From JAJFUE01 sp041687335 (lineage in GTDB: Bacteria; Sumerlaeota; Sumerlaeia; MVZB01): a stretch of DNA of 64,000 bases. Under the pieces are notes generated by a model that saw nothing but the letters and a program-made list of their open reading frames with translations, was not told where the DNA came from and made no database searches. Of this stretch, positions 43,248-51,279 are shown in pieces. The stretch is from NCBI GenBank assembly GCA_041687335.1, contig JAWLCE010000004.1:62001-126000 (forward strand). Direction: 5' to 3'. A program made the position numbers and the translations under genes. How positions within the stretch are numbered: the stretch's first letter is position 1; each line of letters begins with the position of its first letter.

Positions 43248-44660
43248 ATGGCTCTTAATGTTAACACCAACGTCGGCAGCCTCAATGCCCAGCGCAACCT
43301 TCAGATCAACAGCTCCACGCTGGGCCGCACGCTCGAGCGCCTGAGCTCGGGCCTGCGCATCAACAAGGCCTCCGACGACGCGGCCGGTCTGGCGATCAGC
43401 GAGGGCTTCAACTCGCAGGTTCGCGGCCTCAACCAGGCCGTCCGCAACGCCAACGACGGTCTTTCGCTGATGGGCGTCGCCGAGGCGGGCCTTAACGAGC
43501 AGACCAACATCCTGCAGCGCATCCGCGAGCTGGCGGTCCAGGCCGCCAACGACACCAACTCCGCCTCCAACCGCACCGCCCTCAACAACGAGGTCACGCA
43601 GCTGAAGGAAGAGTACGACCGCATCGCCAAGACCTCGCAGTTCAACGGCTCCAACCTGCTCGACGGCACCTTCACCGGCAAGGACCTGCAGGTGGGGGCG
43701 TTCTCGGGCGCCGACCAGCGCATCTCGATCTCGCTCTCGAGCAGCCGGGCCTCCGACGTCGGCAAACTCTACAAGGCGACCGGCTCGGCGGGCACCAGCG
43801 CCACGGCGATGACTGCGGCCAGTGACGTCACCATCACCGTCAACGGCACGACCCACAACCTGGGCATCCCGGCCAGCGATGGCGTCTCGACGGCCCAGGA
43901 TACGACCTCGGCGGCGGCCTACAAGAGTGCCATTGATGCGCTTGGCCAAGGCTTCATCGTCGATGCCAAGACCACCTACAGCAACGCCGTTCAGACCACC
44001 GGCGCCTTGAACGACACCAACTTCGTGACGATCAACGGCGTTGACATCAAGGGCGTGGCCAACGCCAGCGCCAGCGATACTGAAGTGGCTGAGTACATCA
44101 CGGCCAATGTGGACGGCGTAACCGCCACCGTCGGCAGCGACAACAAGATGGTGCTGACCGCCAATGACGGCCGCAACATCGTGGTGGCCGCCACCGGCAC
44201 CGGCGCCACGCTGACCGGTCTTGCCGCGGGCAACCACCACGGCAAGCTGACGATCACGGGCGGCTCCTCGTTCAAGATCGATCAGAACACGACCGACTTC
44301 ATGGGGCTGGGCGGCACGAGCGTGACCAGCACCGTGGATTCGACCGCCGACGTCAACCAGCTGTCGGTCAAGACCAAGGACGCGGCCAACAAGGCGATCA
44401 TGGTCATCGACTACGCGATCGACACGCTCAACAGCCAGCGTGCCACGATTGGTGCCCAGACCAACCGCATCAATTCGGTGGTCAACACCCTGAGCGCGGC
44501 CAGCGAGAACATCTCGGCCGCCAATTCGCGCATCCGCGATGCGGACTTCGCGGCCGAAACGGCGGCGCTGACCAGGGGTCAGATCCTGCAGCAGGCATCG
44601 GTTTCGATCCTGGCGCAGGCCAACCAGTCGCCGCAGATCGCCCTGTCGCTCCTGCGGTAA
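43248..44660 (+). CDS. fliC: Flagellin
   Basis: Flagellin is the filament subunit, exported by the flagellar type III apparatus and polymerised at the tip. The 470-residue protein has the conserved N-terminal D0/D1 helices (MALNVNTNVGSLNAQRNL, LSSGLRINKASDDAAGLAIS) and the C-terminal D0/D1 helices (RIRDADFAAETAALTRGQI, ending SLLR). The middle (about 175-370) is the variable, Thr/Ala/Asp-rich D2/D3-type region. GGAGG lies 8 bases before the ATG. It is followed by flaG after a pair of hairpins. Confidence 0.96.
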   Translation: MALNVNTNVGSLNAQRNLQINSSTLGRTLERLSSGLRINKASDDAAGLAISEGFNSQVRGLNQAVRNANDGLSLMGVAEAGLNEQTNILQRIRELAVQAANDTNSASNRTALNNEVTQLKEEYDRIAKTSQFNGSNLLDGTFTGKDLQVGAFSGADQRISISLSSSRASDVGKLYKATGSAGTSATAMTAASDVTITVNGTTHNLGIPASDGVSTAQDTTSAAAYKSAIDALGQGFIVDAKTTYSNAVQTTGALNDTNFVTINGVDIKGVANASASDTEVAEYITANVDGVTATVGSDNKMVLTANDGRNIVVAATGTGATLTGLAAGNHHGKLTITGGSSFKIDQNTTDFMGLGGTSVTSTVDSTADVNQLSVKTKDAANKAIMVIDYAIDTLNSQRATIGAQTNRINSVVNTLSAASENISAANSRIRDADFAAETAALTRGQILQQASVSILAQANQSPQIALSLLR

Positions 44661-44666
44661 GGGTAT

Positions 44667-44715
44667 GAGCCGGCGGCATGGGCGAGTCCAGCCTGACCGT
44701 CCGCGCCGCCGGCTC
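44667..44715. other. Inverted repeat after flagellin (long loop)
   Basis: GAGCCGGCGGC (44667-44677) pairs with GCCGCCGGCTC (44705-44715), an 11-bp perfect stem around a 27-base loop, just after the flagellin stop. No T run follows. It may protect the flagellin message from exonucleases. Confidence 0.6.
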
Positions 44716-44732
44716 AAAATAAACGACGAGGG

Positions 44733-44768
44733 GCGGCCCGGTTCACCATCCAAGGTGAGCCGGGCCGC
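44733..44768 (+). other. Strong hairpin before flaG
   Basis: GCGGCCCGGTTCACC (44733-44747) pairs with GGTGAGCCGGGCCGC (44754-44768) over 15 bp with one G-U, around a 6-base loop. There is no T run, so it is more likely an mRNA stabiliser or partial attenuator than a full terminator. Confidence 0.65.
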
Positions 44769-44791
44769 AAACCTCCGTCAGGAGTTGGAGA

Positions 44792-45211
44792 GTGGAGCTA
44801 CCGGTGATGATGTACAACCCGCAGGCCGCAGCGGCCGCGCGGGTCAAGCCGTCTTCTCCGCCCGGCACCCACCGAATGTCGAACAGTTCAGGCACGACCA
44901 TAGCCCTTTTGCCCAGTCAGCTCTCCCCTGCGGGCCAGAAGGGTGGCGAGCAGGAGCTCACCAATTTTTCGCAGGAGCAGAAAAGTCAGCTGGAAGAGAT
45001 TCGGCAAACGGCACAGAGCGTCAACGACTATATGCGGCTGTCCGATACGCACCTGGAGTTCGTCGTTGGCGAAGAGACCGGACGGATCGTCATTCAGGTG
45101 GTGGATACCGATTCCAGTCAGATCGTGCGGCAAATCCCGCCCGAGAGTGTGCTGCGATTCGGCGACACCATGAACCAATTGCGCGGGCTGCTGTTCCAGG
45201 CCCAGGTTTGA
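44792..45211 (+). CDS. flaG: FlaG family flagellar protein
   Basis: The 139-residue protein has a low-complexity N-terminal half and a C-terminal FlaG domain (about 75-139) with LEFVVGEETGRIVIQVVDTDSSQIVRQIPPESVLRFGDTMNQL, matching the V-D-E-x-T-G-R and R-Q-I-P-P signatures. FlaG proteins influence filament length or elongation. The start is GTG at 44792 with AGGAG 7 bases upstream; an ATG at 44807 with GGAG is an alternative. It follows flagellin, as often seen. Confidence 0.9.
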   Translation: MELPVMMYNPQAAAAARVKPSSPPGTHRMSNSSGTTIALLPSQLSPAGQKGGEQELTNFSQEQKSQLEEIRQTAQSVNDYMRLSDTHLEFVVGEETGRIVIQVVDTDSSQIVRQIPPESVLRFGDTMNQLRGLLFQAQV

Positions 45212-45233
45212 AAAGCCTCCCGCGCCCTTGCAC

Positions 45234-45260
45234 GGCCCGGAGCCCCAGCGGCTTCGGGCC
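45234..45260 (+). other. Hairpin downstream of flaG
   Basis: GGCCCGGAGCC (45234-45244) pairs with GGCTTCGGGCC (45250-45260) with one G-U and a short loop. It has no T run; it may mark the flaG transcript end together with the pnp terminator on the opposite strand. Confidence 0.5.
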
Positions 45261-45291
45261 GATCTGCATTGGGCCGGTCGATAGGAGCCAC

Positions 45292-45335
45292 CCAAAAAAA
45301 AGAAAAGCGGCGGGCCCCACTGGGGGACCCGCCGC
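45292..45335 (-). terminator. Rho-independent terminator of pnp
   Basis: On the minus strand GCGGCGGGTCCCC pairs with GGGGCCCGCCGC around a short loop (45335-45307), then comes a T-rich tract (45306-45292). It lies about 24 bases after the pnp stop. Confidence 0.9.
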
Positions 45336-45358
45336 ATGTTGCTGCCGGGGGGGTGGGC

Positions 45359-47707
45359 TTAGTCCTGCTTGTCCTCGCGCGGCTTCTCGCGGAAACCGTA
45401 TTCGCGAGGCGCGCCCTCGCCGCCGCCCTCGCCGCTGCGTCGGCTGCCGCCGCTGCTGCGCTCGCCGCCGCTGCGGCCGCCACGGCCACGATCACCACCG
45501 CGATCACCACCGCGCCCGCGGTCACCCCCACGGCCGCCGCGGTCGCCGCCGCGACCACCACCGCCGCCGCCGCCGCTTGACGCGCGCGCCGCCTCGATTT
45601 CCTCGGGTGAATAACCCTGCTCCTCCATCAGCACAGCCTTGCGCGAGAGGCGCACCTTGCCGGTGGGGTCGATGTTGATCACCTTGACCTTGGCGATATC
45701 GCCGATCTGCAGCAGGTCCTCGACCTTCTCGACGCGGTTGATGTCCAGCTCGCTGATGTGAACCATGCCGTCGCGGCCGGGGATCAGCTCGAGGAAGGCG
45801 CCGAAGTCGGTGATGCGCACGACCTTGCCGTTATAGACGGTGCCGATTTCGATGTCCGCGGTCAGCTGGCGAATCTCGTTCTCAGCCGCGCGCGCACCCT
45901 CGGCATTGCTCGAGGCGACATAAACCTTGCCGTCCTCCTCGATGTCGATCTTGGTGCTGGTGCGTTCCTGCAGGGCGCGGATGTTCTTGCCGCCCGGGCC
46001 GATCAGCGTGCCGATCTTGTCGACCGGGATCTGGATGATCGAGACGCGCGGGGCCGACAACGCCAGTTCGGCGCGGTGGCGCGGCAGCGTGGCGCTCATC
46101 TGCTCGAGGATGTTGAGCCGTGCCTCACGGGCCTGGTGCAGCGCCTTCTCCATGATCTCGAAGGTGATGCCCTCGATCTTGATGTCCATCTGCAGGGCCG
46201 TGATGCCATTGCTCGTGCCGGCGACCTTGAAGTCCATGTCGCCCAGGTGATCCTCGATGCCCTGGATATCGGTCAGCACTCGCATCTGGCCGGTCTCGTC
46301 GGCCAGCAGTCCCATCGCGATCCCGGCAACCGGGCGCTTGAGCGGCACGCCGGCATCCATCAGCGCCAGCGAGCCGACGCAGACCGATGCCATCGAGCTG
46401 GAGCCATTGGACTCCAGGATCTCGCTGACGATCCGAATGGTGTAAGGGAACTCGGCCTTGGGTGGAATCATCGGCTCGAGCGCGCGCTCGGCCAGGGCGC
46501 CGTGGCCGATCTCACGACGACCGGGCGCCCGCATCGGGCGTGCCTCGCCGACGCTGTAGGGCGGGAAGTTGTAGTGCAGCATGAAATACTTCTCATGCTG
46601 GCCGAGCATGTTGTCAATCATCTGCGATTCGCCGACGGTGCCCAGCGTCACTACGCCCAGCGCCTGGGTCTGGCCGCGGGTGAAAAGTGCCGAGCCGTGG
46701 GTGACCGGTAGGACCGGCGCCTCGCAGGTGATCTTGCGGATCTCGGTGAGGCCGCGGCCGTCGACGCGCTTGCTCTCCTGAACCACCAGCCGGCGCACGG
46801 CCTGGCTGAGCAGCTCGGAACATTCAGCCTTGATCAGCCCCTCCAGGTCGGGGTGATCGCCAATCAGGGCCTCGACGGTCGCCTCGGTGATTTCGTGCTC
46901 GCGGTAGTTGAAGTCTTCCTTGCCCAGCTTGGCACGGACCATCTCGTCGAACTGCGGGCGGGCGATCTCAGCCACGCGAGCCTTGACCTCGGCCGGCAGC
47001 GCGGGAGTCTCGATCTCAAACTTCTCGACGCCATGCGCCTCGGCGAACTTATCGATCTCCTCGATGATCTCCACGATCGCCTCGTGCGCGAAGCGCAGCG
47101 CCGCGACCATGTCCTCCTCGGAGACTTCCTTGGCGCCGGACTCGACCATGTTGATCGCCTTGCGCGTGCCGGCGACGATCAGGTCCAGGTCGCTCTGCTC
47201 GATCTGCTCATAGGTCGGGTTGAGGATGAACTTGCCGTCGATGCGGCCCACGCGCACGCCGGCATTGGCGGTGTGGAAGGGCGCGCTGCCCAGCCGCAGG
47301 GCCAGACTGACGGCGTTGATCGCCACCATGTCGGCCGGGTTGATGTTGTCGCTGGAGACCACCGTGATGTAGATCATCACCTCGTGGCGCATGTTGTCGG
47401 GGAAAAGCGGGCGGATCGTGCGGTCAATCAGCCGGGCGCGCAGCGTCTCGGCGTCGCCGGGGCGGCTTTCGCGCTTGAAGAAGCCGCCGGGGATGCGGCC
47501 GCTGGCGTAAAATTTCTCGCGGTAGTCGACCATCAGCGGGAAGAAATCGCGGCCGGGGATTGGCTCGGGCGAGATCGTCACCGCCGCCAGCAGCACCGTG
47601 CCGCCCACGCGCGCCACGACCGCGGAGTCGGCCTGCTTGGCCATGCGGCCGATCTCGATGTCCATCGGATTGTCCCCGAAGGGAATCAAAACCTTTTCAA
47701 TGCTCAT
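45359..47707 (-). CDS. pnp: Polyribonucleotide nucleotidyltransferase with a C-terminal RGG-rich tail
   Basis: PNPase degrades RNA 3' to 5' with phosphate and is part of RNA decay machinery. The 782-residue protein starts MSIEKVLIPFG at 47707 and has two RNase PH-like cores (FKRESRPGDAETLRARLIDRTIRPLFP; GRREIGHGALAERAL), a KH domain (about 560-620) and an S1 domain (about 635-700, GTVYNGKVVRITDFGAFLEL). Unlike most PNPases it ends with about 74 residues (709-782) of Gly/Arg/Asp repeats of the G-R-G-G-D-R-G-G type, an RGG-like tail likely to bind RNA or drive clustering. It follows rpsO, the classic arrangement. The longer frame to 47815 is not preferred. Confidence 0.95.
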   Translation of the reverse strand: MSIEKVLIPFGDNPMDIEIGRMAKQADSAVVARVGGTVLLAAVTISPEPIPGRDFFPLMVDYREKFYASGRIPGGFFKRESRPGDAETLRARLIDRTIRPLFPDNMRHEVMIYITVVSSDNINPADMVAINAVSLALRLGSAPFHTANAGVRVGRIDGKFILNPTYEQIEQSDLDLIVAGTRKAINMVESGAKEVSEEDMVAALRFAHEAIVEIIEEIDKFAEAHGVEKFEIETPALPAEVKARVAEIARPQFDEMVRAKLGKEDFNYREHEITEATVEALIGDHPDLEGLIKAECSELLSQAVRRLVVQESKRVDGRGLTEIRKITCEAPVLPVTHGSALFTRGQTQALGVVTLGTVGESQMIDNMLGQHEKYFMLHYNFPPYSVGEARPMRAPGRREIGHGALAERALEPMIPPKAEFPYTIRIVSEILESNGSSSMASVCVGSLALMDAGVPLKRPVAGIAMGLLADETGQMRVLTDIQGIEDHLGDMDFKVAGTSNGITALQMDIKIEGITFEIMEKALHQAREARLNILEQMSATLPRHRAELALSAPRVSIIQIPVDKIGTLIGPGGKNIRALQERTSTKIDIEEDGKVYVASSNAEGARAAENEIRQLTADIEIGTVYNGKVVRITDFGAFLELIPGRDGMVHISELDINRVEKVEDLLQIGDIAKVKVINIDPTGKVRLSRKAVLMEEQGYSPEEIEAARASSGGGGGGGRGGDRGGRGGDRGRGGDRGGDRGRGGRSGGERSSGGSRRSGEGGGEGAPREYGFREKPREDKQD

Positions 47708-48152
47708 TGTCTGTGTCCTTTGAGGACGCACGGAGGGCGGCCGGGCCAGGGGGGCGTCAAACGAAGCGTCGCGCTCGCGCCGCGGGGAACTGCAAATCCC
47801 TTTGCCGCGCATCAAACGGCCCGCCGCGTGCGATCCCAGTGGATCGCGCGCAAAGGGCGGAGGGAGAGAAGGAACGTCGGGGTTTTAAATGCAGAGGCCG
47901 AACGCGTGCGTCCGGCTCGGCCGCTGCATTTAAAATCCCGTCAGTCCTTTCGTCGTCTCCCATCGTTCGCCGACCATGGCCCCAACCGCGCATCCGCGTC
48001 GGTTGGTGTGACGGCGGGGACCAAGTTGAAGCCCCGGCCGTAAGTCGGGCCGGTGGACCCGCCATGCGGATCCACCAGCCTGACAGATTCTAACATTTAC
48101 GGACCGGGAGCGAAACCCCAAAAAAAGCGGTTGGGCCACCGGGCCGTTTTTC
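47708..48152 (-). other. Long structured rpsO-pnp intergenic leader
   Basis: No gene is supported in these 445 bases. On the minus strand they form the leader of pnp. The clearest structure is a 19-bp stem with one mismatch, TTTTAAATGCAGAGGCCGA (47883-47901) against TCGGCCGCTGCATTTAAAA (47917-47935), extending by two more pairs. A second hairpin, GTGGACCCGC with GCGGATCCAC, is at 48053-48075. In E. coli a stem in the pnp leader is cut by RNase III for autoregulation, so this is a likely counterpart. Confidence 0.6.
48119..48150 (-). terminator. Weak partial terminator after rpsO
   Basis: Just after the rpsO stop, on the minus strand, a GC-rich segment (CGGCCCGGTGGCCCAACCG) precedes a T run. 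The stem is short, so read-through into pnp is likely, which fits rpsO-pnp coexpression. Confidence 0.35.
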
Positions 48153-48422
48153 CTAGCGGCGAAGGCCCAGCCGCTGGATCAGCGCCCGATAACGGGCCAC
48201 ATCCTTCTTGGCCAGGTAACCCAGCAGCGACTTGCGCTGGGCGACCAGCATCAGCAGGCCGCGGCGCGAGTGGTGATCCTTCTTGTGGGTCTTGAAATGC
48301 TCGGTCAGGTTGTTGATCCGTTCGGTCAGGATCGCCACCTGGACCTCCGGCGAACCGGTGTCGTTGTCGTGGGTCTTGTATTCCCCGATCAACTCCTGCT
48401 TGCGGATTTCCGTGATCGACAT
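48153..48422 (-). CDS. rpsO: 30S ribosomal protein S15
   Basis: S15 binds 16S rRNA early in 30S assembly. The 89-residue protein has the canonical length and motifs (MSITEIRKQELIGEYKTHD, TGSPEVQVAILTERINNLTEHFKTHKKDHHSRRGLLMLVAQRKSLLGYL, RALIQRLGLR). The ATG at 48422 has GGAGG 9 bases upstream; an ATG 18 bases earlier is rejected because it lies before that site. It has a strong promoter and a leader of about 180 bases. Confidence 0.97.
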   Translation of the reverse strand: MSITEIRKQELIGEYKTHDNDTGSPEVQVAILTERINNLTEHFKTHKKDHHSRRGLLMLVAQRKSLLGYLAKKDVARYRALIQRLGLRR

Positions 48423-48605
48423 GGAAATGCGCCTCCTCATCAGGTGTGTCGTTGCATCCGAAGCTTTGGCATCATTCAGGCGATGCTCGCCCCGAAATCC
48501 GCCGCCGAGAAGCCCAGCCGGCCGCCGAAGGCTGCGCCAACCGCCGAGCTATCCGGCACTTCCACCCACGGATGCATCCGCTCTGCCGCAATCGGGCAGA
48601 TTTGG
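48423..48605 (-). promoter_or_regulatory. GC-rich rpsO leader, possible S15 autoregulatory region
   Basis: Between the rpsO promoter and its start there are about 180 transcribed bases rich in GGC and GCC pairs, enough for several hairpins. S15 commonly represses its own mRNA by binding such a leader in other bacteria, but leader structures are not conserved across phyla, so this is an inference from length and composition. Confidence 0.4.
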
Positions 48606-48611
48606 TCATAT

Positions 48612-48640
48612 TATATACGCGCCGCCTCCGCGGGTGTCAA
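48612..48640 (-). promoter_or_regulatory. Predicted strong sigma-70 promoter of rpsO
   Basis: On the minus strand there is a perfect -35 TTGACA (48640-48635), a 17-bp spacer and a -10 TATATA (48617-48612). It is followed by TATG, giving one of the strongest promoters in the window. Confidence 0.8.
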
Positions 48641-48658
48641 GCGGGCTGGTGCGCCCGC

Positions 48659-50293
48659 CTACTCGCCGCGCGCGATCGGCATCCGGCGGCCCGAGCCGAA
48701 GGCCTTGGCGGTCACCTTGAGCGGCAGCGCCGCCTGCTGGCGTTTGTATTCGGCCCGGTCGATCATGCGCAGCACCCGCCGCACGAGCGCCTCCTCGTGG
48801 CCCATGGCGATGATCTCCTCGGGGGCGGCATAATCCTCGACGTAGGCAGCGATGATCGCATCGAGCACGTCGTAGGGGGGCAGCGAGTCCTGGTCGGTCT
48901 GGTCGGGGCGCAGCTCGGCCGAGGGGGGCTTGGTGATGCTCGAGCGCGGGATGATCTCGCGCTCGCGGTTGATCCAGCGCGACAGCTCCCAGACTCGCGT
49001 CTTGAGCACATCGGCCAGCACCGCCAGCCCGCCGCTCATGTCGCCGTAGAGCGTGCAGTAGCCGACCGCCAGTTCGCTCTTGTTGCCGGTCGAGAGCACC
49101 AGCCAGCCGAACTTGTTGGAGATCGCCATCAGGATGTTGCCCCGTGCGCGCGCCTGAATGTTTTCCTCGGCCAGCCCGAAGGGCGTACCGGCAAACAGCG
49201 GCGCCAGTTGCCTCTCGAGCGCGTCGCAGACCGGCTGGATCGGGATCGTGTGATGTTCGATGTCCAGATTGGCGGCCAGCGCCTCGGCATCGGCCAGGCT
49301 GTGATCGCTGCTGAAGCGCGAGGGCATGAGCACGCCGACGACATTTTCCGGGCCGAGCGCCTCGGCCGCCAGCGCGGCGGTCAACGCCGAATCAATCCCG
49401 CCCGACAGGCCGATCAGCACCCGGCTGAAGCCGCACTTGCGGACGTAGTCGGCAATGCCCAGCTTGAGTGCGTCGTGGAGGTTGCGGATGGTTTCGCCGG
49501 GATCGGCCGGCACGCCGCCGCCGCCATCGGCCGGGTCCCAATCCCAGACGAGCAGCTCTTCGGCAAAGCCCTCGGCCTGCGCGACCACGCCACCACGGGC
49601 ACTCCAGGCGTTGCTCCAGCCGTCGAAGATCAGGTCGTCGTTGCCGCCGACCTGGTTGACCACGCCCAGCGCCACCCCCCAGCGCCGCGTCGTCTCCTCA
49701 TACATTTTTGCCTTGATTTTGCGCTTGCCGAGGGCGAAGGGCGAGGCATTGATGTTGAGCATCAGCTCGGGCCCGAGCCGGCCCAGTTCCTCAACGGGGT
49801 CGCGGCGGTAGAGCGGCCAGGGCCGATAGAGCGCGGTGCTCCAGAAGTCCTCGCAAATCGCGATCCCGATGCGCCGGCCACGGAAGTCGGCCAACCGCAC
49901 CTCGGCGGCCGGCTCGAAGTGGCGCGCCTCGTCAAAGACGTCGTAGGTCGGCAGCAGCGTCTTGTCGTGGCTTGAGACCACGCGCCCGCCATCGATCAGC
50001 GCCGCAGAATTGAAGAGCGCCTTGCCGGGCCCCGGGTTGGGGCGCACGTAGCCGATCACCGCGCCGGGCCCGGTCATCAGCCCCGCCAGCCGCTCCAGCG
50101 CCGCCACGTTGCGGCGAATGAAATCGGGGTGGTCGAGCAGGTCCTTGGGCGGATAACCGGTCACGGCCAATTCGGGGAAGACCACCAGCTCGGCGCCCAG
50201 CCGCGCGGCCTCGTGGTAGGCGGCCATGATGCGGGCACTGTTGCCCTCGATAGCGCCCATCGTGGTATTGATCTGGGCCAGGACGATGCGCAT
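48659..50293 (-). CDS. nadE: Glutamine-dependent NAD+ synthetase
   Basis: This two-domain enzyme makes NAD from nicotinic acid adenine dinucleotide using glutamine. The 544-residue protein starts MRIVLAQINTTMGAIEG at 50293; the N-terminal amidase (nitrilase-type) triad residues are E41 (FPELAVTGYP), K111 (HDKTLLPTYDVF) and C147 (ICEDFW). The C-terminal synthetase has the P-loop SGGIDS at 297-302. The upstream half of the longest reading frame is a shadow on the divergent pgeF. It has its own promoter, divergent from pgeF. Confidence 0.95.
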   Translation of the reverse strand: MRIVLAQINTTMGAIEGNSARIMAAYHEAARLGAELVVFPELAVTGYPPKDLLDHPDFIRRNVAALERLAGLMTGPGAVIGYVRPNPGPGKALFNSAALIDGGRVVSSHDKTLLPTYDVFDEARHFEPAAEVRLADFRGRRIGIAICEDFWSTALYRPWPLYRRDPVEELGRLGPELMLNINASPFALGKRKIKAKMYEETTRRWGVALGVVNQVGGNDDLIFDGWSNAWSARGGVVAQAEGFAEELLVWDWDPADGGGGVPADPGETIRNLHDALKLGIADYVRKCGFSRVLIGLSGGIDSALTAALAAEALGPENVVGVLMPSRFSSDHSLADAEALAANLDIEHHTIPIQPVCDALERQLAPLFAGTPFGLAEENIQARARGNILMAISNKFGWLVLSTGNKSELAVGYCTLYGDMSGGLAVLADVLKTRVWELSRWINREREIIPRSSITKPPSAELRPDQTDQDSLPPYDVLDAIIAAYVEDYAAPEEIIAMGHEEALVRRVLRMIDRAEYKRQQAALPLKVTAKAFGSGRRMPIARGE

Positions 50294-50351
50294 GGGCTCG
50301 CCAGTCTTGGATGGAATCGGCTCGGGCGCGCACCGGGCGCGCAGCCCCACC

Positions 50352-50380
50352 AGTCTAATCGGCACGGGTGGGGCATTCAA
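50352..50380 (-). promoter_or_regulatory. Predicted sigma-70 promoter of nadE
   Basis: On the minus strand there is a -35 TTGAAT (50380-50375), a 17-bp spacer and a -10 TAGACT (50357-50352), about 60 bases before the nadE ATG. Confidence 0.55.
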
Positions 50381-50423
50381 AGGTTGAAATGAATCTCCGC
50401 CGCCTGCGCTCCCCGTTTGTCCG

Positions 50424-50452
50424 TTGAACTCCGCCGCCGTTCTCTTTAAGCT
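50424..50452 (+). promoter_or_regulatory. Predicted sigma-70 promoter of pgeF
   Basis: It has a -35 TTGAAC (50424-50429), a 17-bp spacer and a -10 TAAGCT (50447-50452). The start codon at 50462 or 50465 would be only a few bases after the transcription start, suggesting a leaderless or very short-leader message. Confidence 0.55.
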
Positions 50453-50461
50453 GATGGGGAC

Positions 50462-51247
50462 ATGATGGAACGCGACTGCCAGATCGACGAGGGCGGACTG
50501 ATGGTCCGCAGCGCCCGCTGGGCCGCCCAGCCGGGCTTGATCCACGGCGTGACCACGCGCGCCGCCCTGCCGCGTGACGGCAAGTCCGACCTGTTCGATG
50601 CGGTCCGCGAGGCGCGGTCGGTCGGTGCGATCCCCGACCGGTTGACGCTGGGCGCGGACCAGGTCCATGGCGATTTCGTGGCGATGATCAACGAACCGAT
50701 TGACGCCGGCAATCGCCCGGAGGGATTTCGCTGGAATGAGCGGCTGCGCGTGGGGGAATATCCTGCCGCCGATGCGCTGGTGACAACGATTCCAGGGCTG
50801 CTGCTGGTCATCCAGACGGCTGATTGCCTGCCGGTTTTTGCGGTCGATCGTGAGCGCGGGGTCGCGGGATTGGCCCACTGCGGCTGGCGCGGCTTGCGCG
50901 CGGGGCTGGCCGCTACGCTGATCCACCGGATGGCGGTGCTGGGTGCAAGGCCCGGATCGATCGAGGCTTGGCTGGGCCCCTGCATTCGCCCCCAGCGTTA
51001 TGAGGTCAGCGCCGAGCTGGTCGAGGAATTCCAACGCGCATTCCCCGCCGCGCCGGTCGCCATCGATGAGCGCCACCTCGACATGGCGGCGCTGGCCGAC
51101 TGGCAGCTTCGGCAGGCGGGGGTGGCCGCGGGGCAGATCGCCGACAGCGGCGAATGCACGCTCGGCGAGGCCGACCGCTATCATTCCTATCGCGGGCGCG
51201 GCCCCAACGCCGGGCGCCTGCTATCGGTTCTGGGGTTCGATTCTTAA
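50462..51247 (+). CDS. pgeF: Peptidoglycan editing factor PgeF (YfiH, laccase-domain family)
   Basis: The 261-residue protein belongs to the YfiH/PgeF family (also called polyphenol oxidase laccase-domain or purine nucleoside phosphorylase-like), which removes misincorporated residues from muropeptide precursors. Conserved metal motifs are QVHG at 67-70, TADCLPV at 119-125, HCGWRG at 139-144 and LGPCI at 171-175. ATG codons at 50462 and 50465 both fit. It converges on alaS with 32 bases between stops. Confidence 0.92.
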   Translation: MMERDCQIDEGGLMVRSARWAAQPGLIHGVTTRAALPRDGKSDLFDAVREARSVGAIPDRLTLGADQVHGDFVAMINEPIDAGNRPEGFRWNERLRVGEYPAADALVTTIPGLLLVIQTADCLPVFAVDRERGVAGLAHCGWRGLRAGLAATLIHRMAVLGARPGSIEAWLGPCIRPQRYEVSAELVEEFQRAFPAAPVAIDERHLDMAALADWQLRQAGVAAGQIADSGECTLGEADRYHSYRGRGPNAGRLLSVLGFDS

Positions 51248-51279
51248 AACGCTTGCAAGCCCGGGCCTGCTCATGACCG

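Noticed and set aside
43245..44753. Minus-strand open frame of 502 codons opposite flagellin
   Set aside because: Flagellin on the plus strand has conserved termini; this frame is a shadow.
45359..45600. CCG/CGG-rich repeats that could look like a tandem DNA repeat
   Set aside because: They encode the Gly/Arg-rich tail of PNPase in one frame, so the repetition is coding, not an intergenic array or CRISPR.
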